A DNA stretch of 64,000 nucleotides from positions 1-64,000 of the forward strand of contig CALCJF010000010.1 in assembly GCA_937967375.1 (NCBI GenBank), in the 5' to 3' direction. The notes under the pieces are model-generated. The model did no database searches, was not told the origin of the DNA, and worked only from the letters and a program-made list of their open reading frames with translations. A program made the position numbers and the translations under genes. The stretch is from an uncultured Leucobacter sp. GTDB lineage: Bacteria > Actinomycetota > Actinomycetes > Actinomycetales > Microbacteriaceae. Positions within the stretch are counted from its first letter, which is position 1, and the number at the start of each line of letters is the position of its first letter. Of this stretch, positions 41,176 to 50,292 are shown one piece after another.

Positions 41176-43755
41176 ATGGACCTCAAAAAACGCATCGCTA
41201 CTGGCGTGCAAGAAAGCGCTGTGTCCGAGCCGGGTGGCGCCTTTCTTGCTGTCTCTGACGTGCGCGTTCGTCGGCTCTCAGATGCACTCAGCCCCGACGG
41301 TGCGAGCCTCGTACTGACAGGCGAACCCGGGTGTGGCAAGTCCCATCTCGCGCAGAGGGCGGCCAACGCGTTCGCTGCCCAATCACCGCGGCCCGTGCAG
41401 CAGGTGCTCGTGCAGCAACTCGCTGAACTGCTGCAACTCTGTCAGGTTGCCGCAACCGCCACACCGCGCGAAGCGAGCGAGCTCGTAGTGAGCGCCATGC
41501 GCACCAGATTTCCCGAGCAAGAGATCGTGCTCGTCGCGCTCGGGCTCGACAGCTACCATGGCGACGAGGCCGCGTTCTTCGAGCACCTCGTTCGAGCGCG
41601 ACAGCTGCGATTCATCGGCACGGCACACCAGGTGGTCGGAGCCGCCGATCGCCTCGCCCGCGACCCGGGTGTCACCTTGCACGCTGTCGAACCGTTCACG
41701 ATCGACGAAAGCGACGCCTTTCTCTCACGTTTATTCGGAGTCGACCATTTCGCCCGGCAAGCGCTCGAGGACTGGTACGCCGCCACTCTTGGCAACCCGC
41801 ACGCCCTGGCAACTCTCGCGCTCGCCGCTGATCGCCGCGGCGCAATCCATCGCGCAAGGCGCATGGCCTGGATCACCCCGAGAGAGGATCAGCCCCCAGC
41901 CGATTTCGTGGCCCAACTCGACGGGCTCAGCGCGCTCGAGCGAGACACCATTGAGCTGGTGACGTTCGCAGAGCCGCTGCACGAGGCGGCGCTGCTTCAG
42001 CTGCTCGACACCGATACGGTCACCGCCCTGCTCAACAAGCAGCTGCTGGTGGTGCGAACCGATGCCTCAGGCATCACCGCGGTCGTCACTCGGTTGCCGA
42101 TTGTCGGCGCGGCGATCCGCGAACACCTGTCACCGACGAAGCGCAATAGCCTGGCGACCCTCTGCTTCAACGCGCTCCTCTCAGACGACGCGACACTCAC
42201 CATCGCGAGCCGAAGGCGATTGGTGCACTTCGGCATGGCTGCCGGCCGCGAGCTGCCGGCAGACTGGTTATGGCAAGCCATGCGCGCCGCAGGTCATTCG
42301 GGAGAGCTGCACTACACGCTACGCCTCGCACTCGCCGCGATGGCTCACGAAGACCCACAGCGCTCGGCGGAGGCGATACTCAGGGCCTGCGATCTCGCCC
42401 ATTTCCTGAATGCGCCCGAGGCTCTCGACGAGGCCATGCTCGCACTGACCGCACTGCTCGCAGACCAAGACACCCTCAACGCGCTCTCATTCGAAACACA
42501 GTTCGCGCTCGCCGCCACCTCCGTTTGCTTTGCACCCAAATATGCGGGCAACCCCGACCTCGCGATGAAGGCTTTCGACATCTGGGAGCAGCGTTGGGCC
42601 GCGCAGGGCTTCGACGCCCAGCCCCTCACGCAGGCCTGCCGTATGCGATTGCTCACCCTCAACGGGCGGCTGCGCGACGGGCTCATCGCGAGCACGCGCG
42701 CAGAGGGTGAACGCGATCTCAATGCCGAGTGGCTCTCTGCTCCGGCTCGCACCTTCGAGGCGCTCATACGAGTGCAGATGGGGCAGTTTCGCGAGGCTAT
42801 CACGCTCGCAGAGACCACGCGCAAACTTATTTTGCTGCACGAGATCTCACCCACCATTTCGGGAGACCTCGAGGGTTTTGCCCTCTTCATCGCTCACTGG
42901 GCACGCGGCACCACGATCTCAGCCAGGCAGACGCTCGAGCAGGTCGCCGCACCCACCCGCGCTGACTTGCACGCTGTGCAGAGCCAGACCGGCCTCATCG
43001 AGCTCGGCATCATTCTGTTCAGCCTGCAAGAGGCGCGCTGGAACGACGCGGCCGAGCTCGCAGAGCAGCTCCTCGCCGTCATCAGACTCAACGATCCTTT
43101 CGGCATCACGCCATTCGTGCACGCATCGGCCGCACTCGCGCTTGCGGCCCTCGGAGAAGACGACCGCGCCCGCGCCGCACTTCACCTCAGCGAGATGCTC
43201 GAGCATCCGGGTCTTTCAACCACGTTGCACGGGTTCGTCGGTGATCTCACCCTGCGAGCCAGTCAATGGCTTCGCGACCCCGACCTCCTCACCCACGCGC
43301 GCACCCATGCCGAGTGGGCTCGAAACGAGAATCTGCCCTTGGCCGAACTCAAAGTGCTCGATCTCATCGCGCACGAAACCGCCCGCCACGACCCGACTCT
43401 GCTTGCCAGGGCAGAGATGCTTGCCCCGCTGGTCGACCAACCGGTGGGCTCGGCGATCCTCGCCCATATTCGATCGATCATGCGGGCAGATGGCAGCGAC
43501 GCAGACTCAGACGAACGTCTGCTCTCTGAACTCGGCATCTGGATGCCGCTGCCTCCCGTCTCGCAGCTCACCGGCCGCGAGCGCGAGATTGCGCTGTTCA
43601 CGGCGCTTGGTTATTCGTCGCGGTACATCGCCGAGCGTCTGCAGCTTTCGGTGAGAACGGTCGAGACGCACCTCACGCACGTCTATTCGAAACTCGGCAT
43701 CGAAGGGCGAGAAGAGCTGCGGCGCTGGTTCTCTCGTGGGCGCGAGCACGTGTAG
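41176..43755 (+). CDS. Large LuxR-type regulator with N-terminal ATPase domain (LAL/MalT-like)
   Basis: This 859-residue regulator has an AAA/NTPase domain with Walker A GEPGCGKSH (49-57), then a long helical repeat region. A C-terminal LuxR/GerE helix-turn-helix (LTGREREIALFTALGYSSRY through RTVETHLTHVYSKLGI, about residues 800-850) completes it. GGGGGG precedes the ATG of 41176; a TTG four codons earlier is possible. It is divergent from the pilus operon across a palindrome-rich region and 65 nt upstream of a two-component system in the same direction. Pilus control is inference from this arrangement. Confidence 0.86.
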   Translation: MDLKKRIATGVQESAVSEPGGAFLAVSDVRVRRLSDALSPDGASLVLTGEPGCGKSHLAQRAANAFAAQSPRPVQQVLVQQLAELLQLCQVAATATPREASELVVSAMRTRFPEQEIVLVALGLDSYHGDEAAFFEHLVRARQLRFIGTAHQVVGAADRLARDPGVTLHAVEPFTIDESDAFLSRLFGVDHFARQALEDWYAATLGNPHALATLALAADRRGAIHRARRMAWITPREDQPPADFVAQLDGLSALERDTIELVTFAEPLHEAALLQLLDTDTVTALLNKQLLVVRTDASGITAVVTRLPIVGAAIREHLSPTKRNSLATLCFNALLSDDATLTIASRRRLVHFGMAAGRELPADWLWQAMRAAGHSGELHYTLRLALAAMAHEDPQRSAEAILRACDLAHFLNAPEALDEAMLALTALLADQDTLNALSFETQFALAATSVCFAPKYAGNPDLAMKAFDIWEQRWAAQGFDAQPLTQACRMRLLTLNGRLRDGLIASTRAEGERDLNAEWLSAPARTFEALIRVQMGQFREAITLAETTRKLILLHEISPTISGDLEGFALFIAHWARGTTISARQTLEQVAAPTRADLHAVQSQTGLIELGIILFSLQEARWNDAAELAEQLLAVIRLNDPFGITPFVHASAALALAALGEDDRARAALHLSEMLEHPGLSTTLHGFVGDLTLRASQWLRDPDLLTHARTHAEWARNENLPLAELKVLDLIAHETARHDPTLLARAEMLAPLVDQPVGSAILAHIRSIMRADGSDADSDERLLSELGIWMPLPPVSQLTGREREIALFTALGYSSRYIAERLQLSVRTVETHLTHVYSKLGIEGREELRRWFSRGREHV

Positions 43756-43820
43756 CGAGGCGCCAACACAACTTCTGCGACGTTCAGCCAGCTCATAGCA
43801 AACTTTCAGAGACTGAGAAC

Positions 43821-44522
43821 ATGAACACTCAGCACAAGGGACCTCGCATTCTCATCGTCGACGACGAACCGAGCATTCGCGAGCTGCTCAGCACCAGCCT
43901 GCGCTTCGCCGGCTTCGGAGTGCGCGCGGTCGGCAACGGCGCGCAAACCATCTCGGCTGTTCTCGAAGAGGAGCCAGATCTCATCATTCTCGACGTCATG
44001 CTGCCCGACATGAACGGCTTCAGCGTGACGAAGCGTCTGCGCTCGCATGGCTTCACCGCCCCCATTCTCTTTCTGACCGCGAAAGACGACACCGAAGACA
44101 AGGTGATGGGGCTTACGGTTGGCGGCGATGATTACGTCACGAAGCCGTTCAGCCTCGACGAGATCATTGCGAGGATCAAGGCCATTCTTCGTCGCACCAT
44201 TCAAGAAGACGAAGAGGCCGTTCTTGAGACCGGTCCAATCGTGCTCGACCAGGACACGCACGAGGTTCGGGTTGCAGGAAGCCCCATCGAGCTCAGCCCG
44301 ACGGAATTCAAACTGCTGCGCTACCTGATGCAGAACGCGAACCGCGTGCTGTCGAAGGCGCAGATTCTCGACCACGTGTGGGAGTACGATTTCAACGGCG
44401 ACGCCGGTATCGTCGAGTCGTACATCTCGTACCTGCGCCGCAAGCTCGACCCGCTCACCGGCGAGTCGCTGATTCAGACGAAGCGCGGCTTCGGCTACAT
44501 GCTCAAGACCGACGCGAAGTAA
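43821..44522 (+). CDS. OmpR-type response regulator
   Basis: This 233-residue two-component regulator has a receiver domain with DDE at 14-16, phosphoacceptor Asp58 in LIILDVMLPD and Lys108 in YVTKPF, and a C-terminal winged helix (LSPTEFKLLRYLMQNANR ... YISYLRRKLD). It resembles TcrX/TrcR-type actinobacterial regulators. It is followed after 4 nt by its histidine kinase. Target genes are unknown; the pilus operon nearby is one candidate. Confidence 0.91.
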   Translation: MNTQHKGPRILIVDDEPSIRELLSTSLRFAGFGVRAVGNGAQTISAVLEEEPDLIILDVMLPDMNGFSVTKRLRSHGFTAPILFLTAKDDTEDKVMGLTVGGDDYVTKPFSLDEIIARIKAILRRTIQEDEEAVLETGPIVLDQDTHEVRVAGSPIELSPTEFKLLRYLMQNANRVLSKAQILDHVWEYDFNGDAGIVESYISYLRRKLDPLTGESLIQTKRGFGYMLKTDAK

Positions 44523-44526
44523 GTCG

Positions 44527-46065
44527 TTGGCTGCATATCAGGCCACCCAGAACGGCCCCGAGGGCGATCCGCCCCGGGGCCGCTTCGGTGCCCGCTGGAA
44601 CGACATCACCCTGAGGGCGAAGATCACCGGGGTCACCGTCTTCATCCTGTCGCTCGGCCTGATCGTCGCGGGAATCGGCACCCAATCGTTTCTGCGCCCG
44701 CAGCTCATCGCGACACAAGACAAAGAGCTGCAGCAGGTGCTGAGCAACCCGAAGTTCGTGCTGAGCGCCGGTGCCGACACGCGCGATCTTCGGTGTGAAG
44801 ACGTGCAATCGGCAAGCCCAAAGTTCTACGTCGCCGTGCTCGACGGCAGTGGTGAGATTCTCTGCGATAACACGCAGGCGCGAGACGGCGAGCTCTCGCC
44901 GACACTGCCGAAGATCCTGCCGGAGTATGCGGCGCAACACCCCAACCAGGTGTTCACGATTCAGGGCAAGGAGGGGCTCGACTGGCACACCGTCGTCGGG
45001 CCGATCAACTCGGCACAGGAGGGCACCCCGGCCTTCACCCTGCTCATCTCGCTCTCGACCGCTGAGGCGAACCGCACCATGGCGGCCTTCGCGTTGGTGT
45101 TCTCGGGGTTTGGCATCGCCGTACTGCTGTTGGGCGCAGCGCTCACGCGGATCCTCGTCACGAACACCTTCGCACCCCTTGCCGAGGTCGAACAGACCGC
45201 GCTCGAAATCTCACGCGGCGACTACTCGAAACGCATTCTCGTCGCGAGCCCGCACACCGAGGTCGGCCACCTGGGGCAATCGCTCAACGTGATGCTCGAC
45301 CGAATAGACACGTCGTTCGAAGAGCGACAGCACACCATTGAGCAGATGCGACGCTTCATCAGTGACGCTGGTCACGAGCTGCGCACGCCGCTCGTGTCGG
45401 TGCGCGGCTACGCCGAGATGTACCGCCACGGCTGGCTGACCGAAGGTGAACAGCTCGATCAGGCGATGGAACGCATCGAGAAAGAGGCCATTCGCATGGG
45501 CTCGCTCGTCGATGACCTGCTCGCGCTCGCCCGACTCGACGAGAAGCGACCGCTCGATGCGACACCGCTCGAGCTCAACAAGATCGCCTCTGACGCGGCA
45601 CTCGACACCCACGCGCAGGCACCCGACCGAGAAGTGACCGCTTTCGAGGATGCGGCGTCTCCCGTCGTGATCGGCGATGAGCACAAAGTGCGGCAGGTCA
45701 TCACGAACTTGATCGGCAACGCGCTTCGCTACAGCCCTGAGGGCAGCCCGATCGAGATACGGGTGAGCTCTGATGCTTCGGTCGGCGCTGCAACGTTTGA
45801 GATCGTCGACCACGGCGAGGGCATTCCCGAGCAGTTTCGCGCGAAGATCTTCGACCGCTTCTGGCGCGCCGACACGTCGCGCAACCGCGAAACGGGCGGC
45901 TCGGGGCTTGGGCTCTCGATCGTGAAGTCGATCATCGCGGCGCACGGCGGCACAGTGAGCGTGCACGAGACGCCCGGCGGCGGGGCGACATTTAGGGTCT
46001 CTTTGCCGCTCGCCCCGGTGGATCCGCCGGGCGACGACACGGTGCCGATGCGGCGCCTCAAGTAG
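44527..46065 (+). CDS. Sensor histidine kinase (TTG start)
   Basis: This 512-residue membrane kinase has a first membrane segment (about residues 36-58), an extracellular domain of about 130 residues containing two cysteines, and a second membrane segment (about 185-205). A HAMP region, a HisKA box with DAGHELRTPLVSVRGYAE, and an ATPase domain with NALRYSPEG, DHGEGIPEQ and GGSGLGLSIV follow. The start is a TTG 4 nt after the regulator stop. No better ATG or GTG in frame precedes the first membrane segment. It would phosphorylate the preceding response regulator. Confidence 0.9.
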   Translation: MAAYQATQNGPEGDPPRGRFGARWNDITLRAKITGVTVFILSLGLIVAGIGTQSFLRPQLIATQDKELQQVLSNPKFVLSAGADTRDLRCEDVQSASPKFYVAVLDGSGEILCDNTQARDGELSPTLPKILPEYAAQHPNQVFTIQGKEGLDWHTVVGPINSAQEGTPAFTLLISLSTAEANRTMAAFALVFSGFGIAVLLLGAALTRILVTNTFAPLAEVEQTALEISRGDYSKRILVASPHTEVGHLGQSLNVMLDRIDTSFEERQHTIEQMRRFISDAGHELRTPLVSVRGYAEMYRHGWLTEGEQLDQAMERIEKEAIRMGSLVDDLLALARLDEKRPLDATPLELNKIASDAALDTHAQAPDREVTAFEDAASPVVIGDEHKVRQVITNLIGNALRYSPEGSPIEIRVSSDASVGAATFEIVDHGEGIPEQFRAKIFDRFWRADTSRNRETGGSGLGLSIVKSIIAAHGGTVSVHETPGGGATFRVSLPLAPVDPPGDDTVPMRRLK

Positions 46066-46072
46066 GGGCTCC

Positions 46073-46099
46073 GCGCGTCTGCTCTTCGAGCAGACGCGC
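46073..46099 (+). terminator. Terminator of the two-component operon
   Basis: GCGCGTCTGCTC (46073-46084) and GAGCAGACGCGC (46088-46099) form a perfect 12-bp stem with a TTC loop, 7 nt behind the kinase stop. There is no T tract. Confidence 0.65.
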
Positions 46100-46411
46100 C
46101 CTGCACCCGCACAACCTCCACCCCACCCACACCGCTCGCCCAATCTGAAGCAGGTGGGCAGTAGGTGTTGCCCCGCGTATCGGCAGGCAACACCTACTGC
46201 CCAGATGTTTGGCCGGGGGCACACGTACCAGGCTCGAGCCGCGAGCGCGGCGCTCCGCACATCTGGGCCGTAGCGCGGGGCGAGCGAGCGAGACTCGGGT
46301 CGATCGCTAGATAGCAGACGGCAAGCGCGCAGGCGGGCAGGCGGGCAGGCTGCAATGACAGCAGGCACCGGCAGCAGCGTCCTTCTGGGCCACTCAGCCC
46401 AACCCACACGC
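46100..46411. other. Intergenic region between kinase and groEL, no supported gene
   Basis: Besides the perfect inverted repeat at 46156-46202, CCCAGATGT (46200-46208) is mirrored by ACATCTGGG at 46259-46267. A GGCGGGCA-type microrepeat lies at about 46340-46362. None of the short open frames looks real. Confidence 0.45.
46156..46202. repeat. Perfect 17-bp inverted repeat
   Basis: GGGCAGTAGGTGTTGCC (46156-46172) and GGCAACACCTACTGCCC (46186-46202) are exact complements around a 13-nt loop. It is not adjacent to a gene end, because the kinase already has its own terminator. It may therefore be a REP-like element or an RNA structure. Confidence 0.6.
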
Positions 46412-46446
46412 AAAAAGCGGGGCCGCACCCGAAGGTGCGACCCCGC
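46412..46446 (-). terminator. Rho-independent terminator of groEL
   Basis: On the minus strand a 13-bp stem (46434-46446 with 46417-46429, one G-U) closes a TTCG loop and is followed by five T residues (46416-46412). It lies 18 nt behind the groEL stop. Confidence 0.88.
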
Positions 46447-46464
46447 CTGAAGGTAAGCCGAGGC

Positions 46465-48084
46465 TTAGAAGTCCATGCCACCGGTCGGGTCACCCATCGG
46501 AGCCGCAGCGGGCTCCGGCTTGTCGGCAACAACAGCCTCAGTGGTGAGGAACAGGCCAGCGATCGACGCAGCGTTCTGCAGAGCCGAACGGGTCACCTTT
46601 GCCGGGTCGAGGATGCCCTGTGCGACCAGGTCACCGTACTCGCCGGTTGCAGCGTTCAGGCCGTGACCGTTGGGCAGGCCAGCAACGCGGTCTGCAACGA
46701 CGCCGGGCTCGAGGCCTGCGTTCAGAGCGATCTGGCGCAGCGGTGCCTCGATGGCAGCCTGCACGATCTTCGCACCGACAGCCTCGTCGCCCGAGAGCTC
46801 GAGCGAAGCGAATGCGGTCTTGCCTGCCTGGATCAGCGCGACGCCACCGCCGGGCAGCACGCCCTCTTCGACGGCCGCCTTCGCGTTGCGAACGGCATCC
46901 TCGATGCGGTGCTTGCGCTCCTTGAGCTCAACCTCGGTTGCAGCGCCAGCCTTGATGACTGCAACGCCGCCTGCGAGCTTCGCGAGGCGCTCCTGCAGCT
47001 TCTCGCGATCGTAATCACTGTCGGTGTTCTCGATCTCGCGACGAATCTGGGTCACGCGACCCGCGATTGCCTCTTCTTCACCTGCACCCTGCACGATAGT
47101 GGTCTCGTCCTTGGTGATGATGACCTTGCGTGCGGTGCCGAGCATGTCGAGGGTTGCGTTCTCGAGCTTGAGGCCGACCTCTTCGCTGATGACAGTGCCA
47201 CCGGTGAGGATAGCGATGTCCTGCAGCATTGCCTTGCGGCGGTCGCCGAAGCCGGGAGCCTTGACGGCTGCCGACTTGAAGATGCCGCGGATCTTGTTGA
47301 GCACGAGGGTAGCGAGCGCTTCGCCCTCGACGTCTTCAGCAATGATGAGCAGCTGCTTGCCCGACTGGATCACGGGGTCAACGACGGGCAGCAGATCCTT
47401 GATGTTCGAGACCTTGCTGTTGACGATGAGGATGTAGGGATCCTCGAAGACTGCCTCCTGGCGGTCTGCGTCGGTGACGAAGTATGCCGACAGGTAGCCC
47501 TTGTCGAAGCGCATGCCCTCGGTCAGCTCGAGCTCGGTGCCGAAGGTGTTCGACTCCTCGACGGTGACGACGCCTTCCTTGCCGACCTTGTCGATTGCCT
47601 CGGCGATGAGCTGGCCGATCTGCTCGTCAGCTGCCGAGATCGAAGCGGTAGCGGCGATCTCGTCGGTGGTCTCGATCTCCTTGGCATTCTCGAGCAGCTG
47701 CGCGCTGACGGCTGCAACAGCCTTCTCGATGCCCTTCTTGATGGCGATCGGATCAGCACCGGCAGTTACGTTGCGCAGACCCTCGCGCACGAGTGCCTGA
47801 GCGAGCACGGTTGCGGTGGTGGTGCCGTCACCTGCGACGTCGTCGGTCTTCTTTGCGACCTCCTTGACGAGCTCAGCACCGATCTTCTCGTACGGATCCT
47901 CGAGCTCGATCTCCTTGGCGATCGACACGCCGTCGTTAGTGATCGTGGGGGCGCCCCACTTCTTCTCGAGTACGACGTTGCGACCGCGCGGGCCGAGCGT
48001 CACCTTGACGGTGTCAGCGAGAATGTTCAGGCCGCGCTCAAGTCCGCGACGTGCTTCCTCGTCAAACGCAATGATCTTTGCCAT
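46465..48084 (-). CDS. groEL: 60-kDa chaperonin GroEL
   Basis: This 539-residue chaperonin begins AKIIAFDEEARRGLERG after the initiator. It carries the ATP-site segment GDGTTTATVLAQALVREG and the equatorial/apical sequences of GroEL, and ends in GDPTGGMDF. The ATG at 48082-48084 has GGGAGGA in front; earlier in-frame ATGs lie in the untranslated leader. No groES gene is adjacent, so this is a stand-alone groEL (groEL2-type arrangement). Two CIRCE-like operators in its leader/promoter indicate HrcA control. It has its own Rho-independent terminator. Confidence 0.97.
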   Translation of the reverse strand: MAKIIAFDEEARRGLERGLNILADTVKVTLGPRGRNVVLEKKWGAPTITNDGVSIAKEIELEDPYEKIGAELVKEVAKKTDDVAGDGTTTATVLAQALVREGLRNVTAGADPIAIKKGIEKAVAAVSAQLLENAKEIETTDEIAATASISAADEQIGQLIAEAIDKVGKEGVVTVEESNTFGTELELTEGMRFDKGYLSAYFVTDADRQEAVFEDPYILIVNSKVSNIKDLLPVVDPVIQSGKQLLIIAEDVEGEALATLVLNKIRGIFKSAAVKAPGFGDRRKAMLQDIAILTGGTVISEEVGLKLENATLDMLGTARKVIITKDETTIVQGAGEEEAIAGRVTQIRREIENTDSDYDREKLQERLAKLAGGVAVIKAGAATEVELKERKHRIEDAVRNAKAAVEEGVLPGGGVALIQAGKTAFASLELSGDEAVGAKIVQAAIEAPLRQIALNAGLEPGVVADRVAGLPNGHGLNAATGEYGDLVAQGILDPAKVTRSALQNAASIAGLFLTTEAVVADKPEPAAAPMGDPTGGMDF

Positions 48085-48151
48085 GTGTGCGTCCTCCCGG
48101 GACATAGTTGGTATGGCGGTGCTGCAGTGGCGCAGCACCTCGCATGAGTTG

Positions 48152-48178
48152 TTAGCACTCAGGTTTCCAGACTGCTAA
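48152..48178 (-). promoter_or_regulatory. CIRCE element 1 (HrcA operator)
   Basis: TTAGCACTC (48152-48160), 9 nt, then GACTGCTAA (48170-48178). It differs from the CIRCE consensus TTAGCACTC-N9-GAGTGCTAA at one base. It lies about 70 nt upstream of the groEL ATG. Confidence 0.9.
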
Positions 48179-48185
48179 TTCAATC

Positions 48186-48212
48186 TTGGCACTCGCACCC
48201 TGAGAGTGCAAG
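48186..48212 (-). promoter_or_regulatory. CIRCE-like element 2, overlapping the groEL promoter
   Basis: TTGGCACTC (48186-48194), 9 nt, then GAGTGCAAG (48204-48212): the same layout as CIRCE with changed outer bases. On the minus strand TTGCAC within it can serve as a -35, with CAAGAT 17 nt downstream as -10. Repressor binding here would directly block polymerase. Confidence 0.75.
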
Positions 48213-48291
48213 AAATGACGCTCGCTCGCGGCGAACACGGCAGAGTATTTTCAGCGGCGAGAATCGCCAGAAGCACCCGAGCGTAAGGACG

Positions 48292-48930
48292 CTATTGGGC
48301 AGCTGACTCAGGCACCACGAGCTGATCGCTCCCGGGGCCGGCATAATCTGCACCGAGCAGCACGATCAGCCGCGCGCCGTACTCGTCGTAGTCGGAGCTC
48401 TGGAAGGTAGAGACCCCGCCGAGCTCTTTCGCGAGCCCTAACGCTGCAGCTTCGTCTTCGGGCGCCGAGTAGAACACGGCCGAGATCTGAACGTCGCTCG
48501 AGGCAGCGGGGGCCGAGAAGAGAATCTGGCCCCAGCCGTTTTGGGTGATAGCGCCGTCGACAATCGATTCGAAACCATCCATGCCGGTGCCGTTGAGCAC
48601 GACGACCGGAGCAGTGGGATCGAGCGCCGGCTTGACGGTGACCGGCTTCTTCGTGGGCTCCGTCTGGGTGTCGGAGCCGCCCATGCTCTGCAGGTTCGCA
48701 CCCGTCACCTGCAGCGCGATCACGCCGGCGCCAGTGAGAAGCGCGGTCGCGACCAGCGCGCTGACCAGGTAGATCCAGAAGCGGCGGGGCTTGCCGATGA
48801 CGCGGTGCGCGCCGACACGGCCACTCTTCGCGGCATCGTCAAAACGGTCAGAAGGGAGCGCAGTTCGCTGCGGCTGAGCCATCGCGCGCGCCCGGCGCGC
48901 CGCAGCCCGTGTCTCGTGCCCCTCGGCCAC
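48292..48930 (-). CDS. LytR C-terminal-domain membrane protein
   Basis: This protein of about 212 residues has a basic cytoplasmic N-terminus, one membrane segment (WIYLVSALVATALLTGAGVI, about residues 51-70), a Thr/Lys-rich linker, and a LytR_C-type domain. That domain holds PVVVLNGTGMDGFESIVDGAI and the end RLIVLLGADYAGPGSDQLVV. I choose GTG at 48930 because GAGGAGGG precedes it; a TTG at 48945 and an ATG at 48882 are alternatives. LytR_C domains occur at the end of cell-wall ligase proteins and alone in Actinobacteria. Function is unknown, presumably at the cell envelope. Confidence 0.78.
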   Translation of the reverse strand: MAEGHETRAAARRARAMAQPQRTALPSDRFDDAAKSGRVGAHRVIGKPRRFWIYLVSALVATALLTGAGVIALQVTGANLQSMGGSDTQTEPTKKPVTVKPALDPTAPVVVLNGTGMDGFESIVDGAITQNGWGQILFSAPAASSDVQISAVFYSAPEDEAAALGLAKELGGVSTFQSSDYDEYGARLIVLLGADYAGPGSDQLVVPESAAQ

Positions 48931-49121
48931 GCGCCCTCCTCGCAATAAATGATGAATGATTCGCGACGCATACCGCGCCTACATTTTGTGTGCACCTAAG
49001 AGTACACGCGCAAAGCTGAGCGCAGCCCCCGCCTCGCTAGTCAAGAAGCGGGGAAGAAGAGGGATCTCGCCGCGATGCTGCGCGTCGCTTATAGCGAGCC
49101 CCCTCCGCGGTACCCGCGTCG

Positions 49122-49139
49122 GCTGGCTTGAAAGCCAGC
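49122..49139 (-). terminator. Hairpin downstream of hmuT
   Basis: GCTGGCT (49122-49128) pairs with AGCCAGC (49133-49139) around a TGAA loop, 28 nt behind the haem-binding-protein stop. It is short but stable. No T tract follows. Confidence 0.45.
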
Positions 49140-49167
49140 ACCCGATCGCTGCGACGCTTCGCGTCGC

Positions 49168-50292
49168 CTACAGCGAATCAGGTGCATACACCGCACGGGC
49201 AAGACCGTCGAGCACGTCGGGAATGCGGGTTCCCCCCGCAAAGATCAGTGTGTCTTCGACGTCGATGATGCGGCGGTGCTTGCCAGCGTTCGTCAGGGCG
49301 ATGCTGGGCTGCGCCTCGATCAACCCGTCGACGCCGCCCGTACTCTCGAGCCCCTTCGTCATCACGAGAATGATGTCGGGATTGAGCGACACGAGCGCCT
49401 CGTCGGTTAGCGGCTTCTCACCGACCCACCCGATATCTTCAGCCACGTCGATCGCGCCGAGCGACTTGATGATTGAGTCGATCCCGCTGCCTTCGCCGAA
49501 CAAGTAGTACACGCCAGCGCTACCGCGAACGTAGAGAAACGCGACCCGCGGCCTGAGCGAAGCGTCGGTCGGCACAAGCTTTGCGATCTCGGCCTCCTTC
49601 GCCGCGATCGCCTGCCTCAGCTGCTCGTTGAGCGTGTCTGCGAGCGGGGCCACCCCGAGGGCCGTGGCGACCTCGCGGGTGAGCTCGTATGTGCTCTCGG
49701 GGTCGATCGCACGCGACACTGTGACCACCTGAATGCCGGCGTCGCGCAGCTGCAGCACCACGTCGGTCGGGCCAATCGAGCCGTCGGTGATGATCAGGGT
49801 CGGGCTCAGGGCGAGCACGCCTTCAGCATCGATAGAGTGGCCTTCTTTGGTCACGACCGGGAGATCCTCGTAGCCGGGAATCTGAGTTGAAATATCGCGA
49901 CCGACCAGGTTATCTGCGAGGCCGAAGGAGTCGACGAGCTCGGCGATGGTGCCCGTGATCGACAGCGCGAGCAAGCGTGACGTATCGGTGACCTGCACCT
50001 CACGGTCGCCCGTCACGTCGTGGGAGGTGACGGTGACGGGGAGTTGCTGCGCGGGCTTATCTGCCACCGCGTCAATGCTCGGACCTCCGATCACCGCAGT
50101 GCTCGGCCCCTCCCACGACGTCGGGTCGGCGATAGGGGTCAGCGTCGAAAGCGGGGGCAGCTCAGCCTTGGTGGTAACGTTCGCGCTCGCGTCCGGTCCG
50201 GCGGTCTGGCACCCGGTGAGCAACATGGCTGCAAGGGTCACCACCGAGGCAACAAGCGCAATTCGGCGGCGCGGCGCATGGGTTCGCAACAT
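49168..50292 (-). CDS. hmuT: Haem ABC transporter substrate-binding lipoprotein
   Basis: This 374-residue lipoprotein has an Arg-rich signal peptide and a lipobox LLTGC (Cys28 from the chosen ATG). A linker and a class III (BtuF/HmuT-like) binding fold follow: RLLALSITGTIAELVDSFGL, NLVGRDISTQIPGYEDLPVV, NPDIILVMTKGLES. Such proteins bind haem in actinobacterial Hmu systems. The ATG at 50290-50292 has AAAGG 5 nt upstream; a GTG six bases earlier would bury that site. It is divergent from hmuUV, with HtaA-domain genes nearby, which supports haem rather than cobalamin. Confidence 0.87.
   Translation of the reverse strand: MLRTHAPRRRIALVASVVTLAAMLLTGCQTAGPDASANVTTKAELPPLSTLTPIADPTSWEGPSTAVIGGPSIDAVADKPAQQLPVTVTSHDVTGDREVQVTDTSRLLALSITGTIAELVDSFGLADNLVGRDISTQIPGYEDLPVVTKEGHSIDAEGVLALSPTLIITDGSIGPTDVVLQLRDAGIQVVTVSRAIDPESTYELTREVATALGVAPLADTLNEQLRQAIAAKEAEIAKLVPTDASLRPRVAFLYVRGSAGVYYLFGEGSGIDSIIKSLGAIDVAEDIGWVGEKPLTDEALVSLNPDIILVMTKGLESTGGVDGLIEAQPSIALTNAGKHRRIIDVEDTLIFAGGTRIPDVLDGLARAVYAPDSL

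Noticed and set aside
46435..48147. Long plus-strand open frame opposite groEL
   Set aside because: Antisense to a certain gene. The composition (Leu/Asp/Cys-rich, low complexity) is that of a reverse-complement shadow in high-GC DNA.
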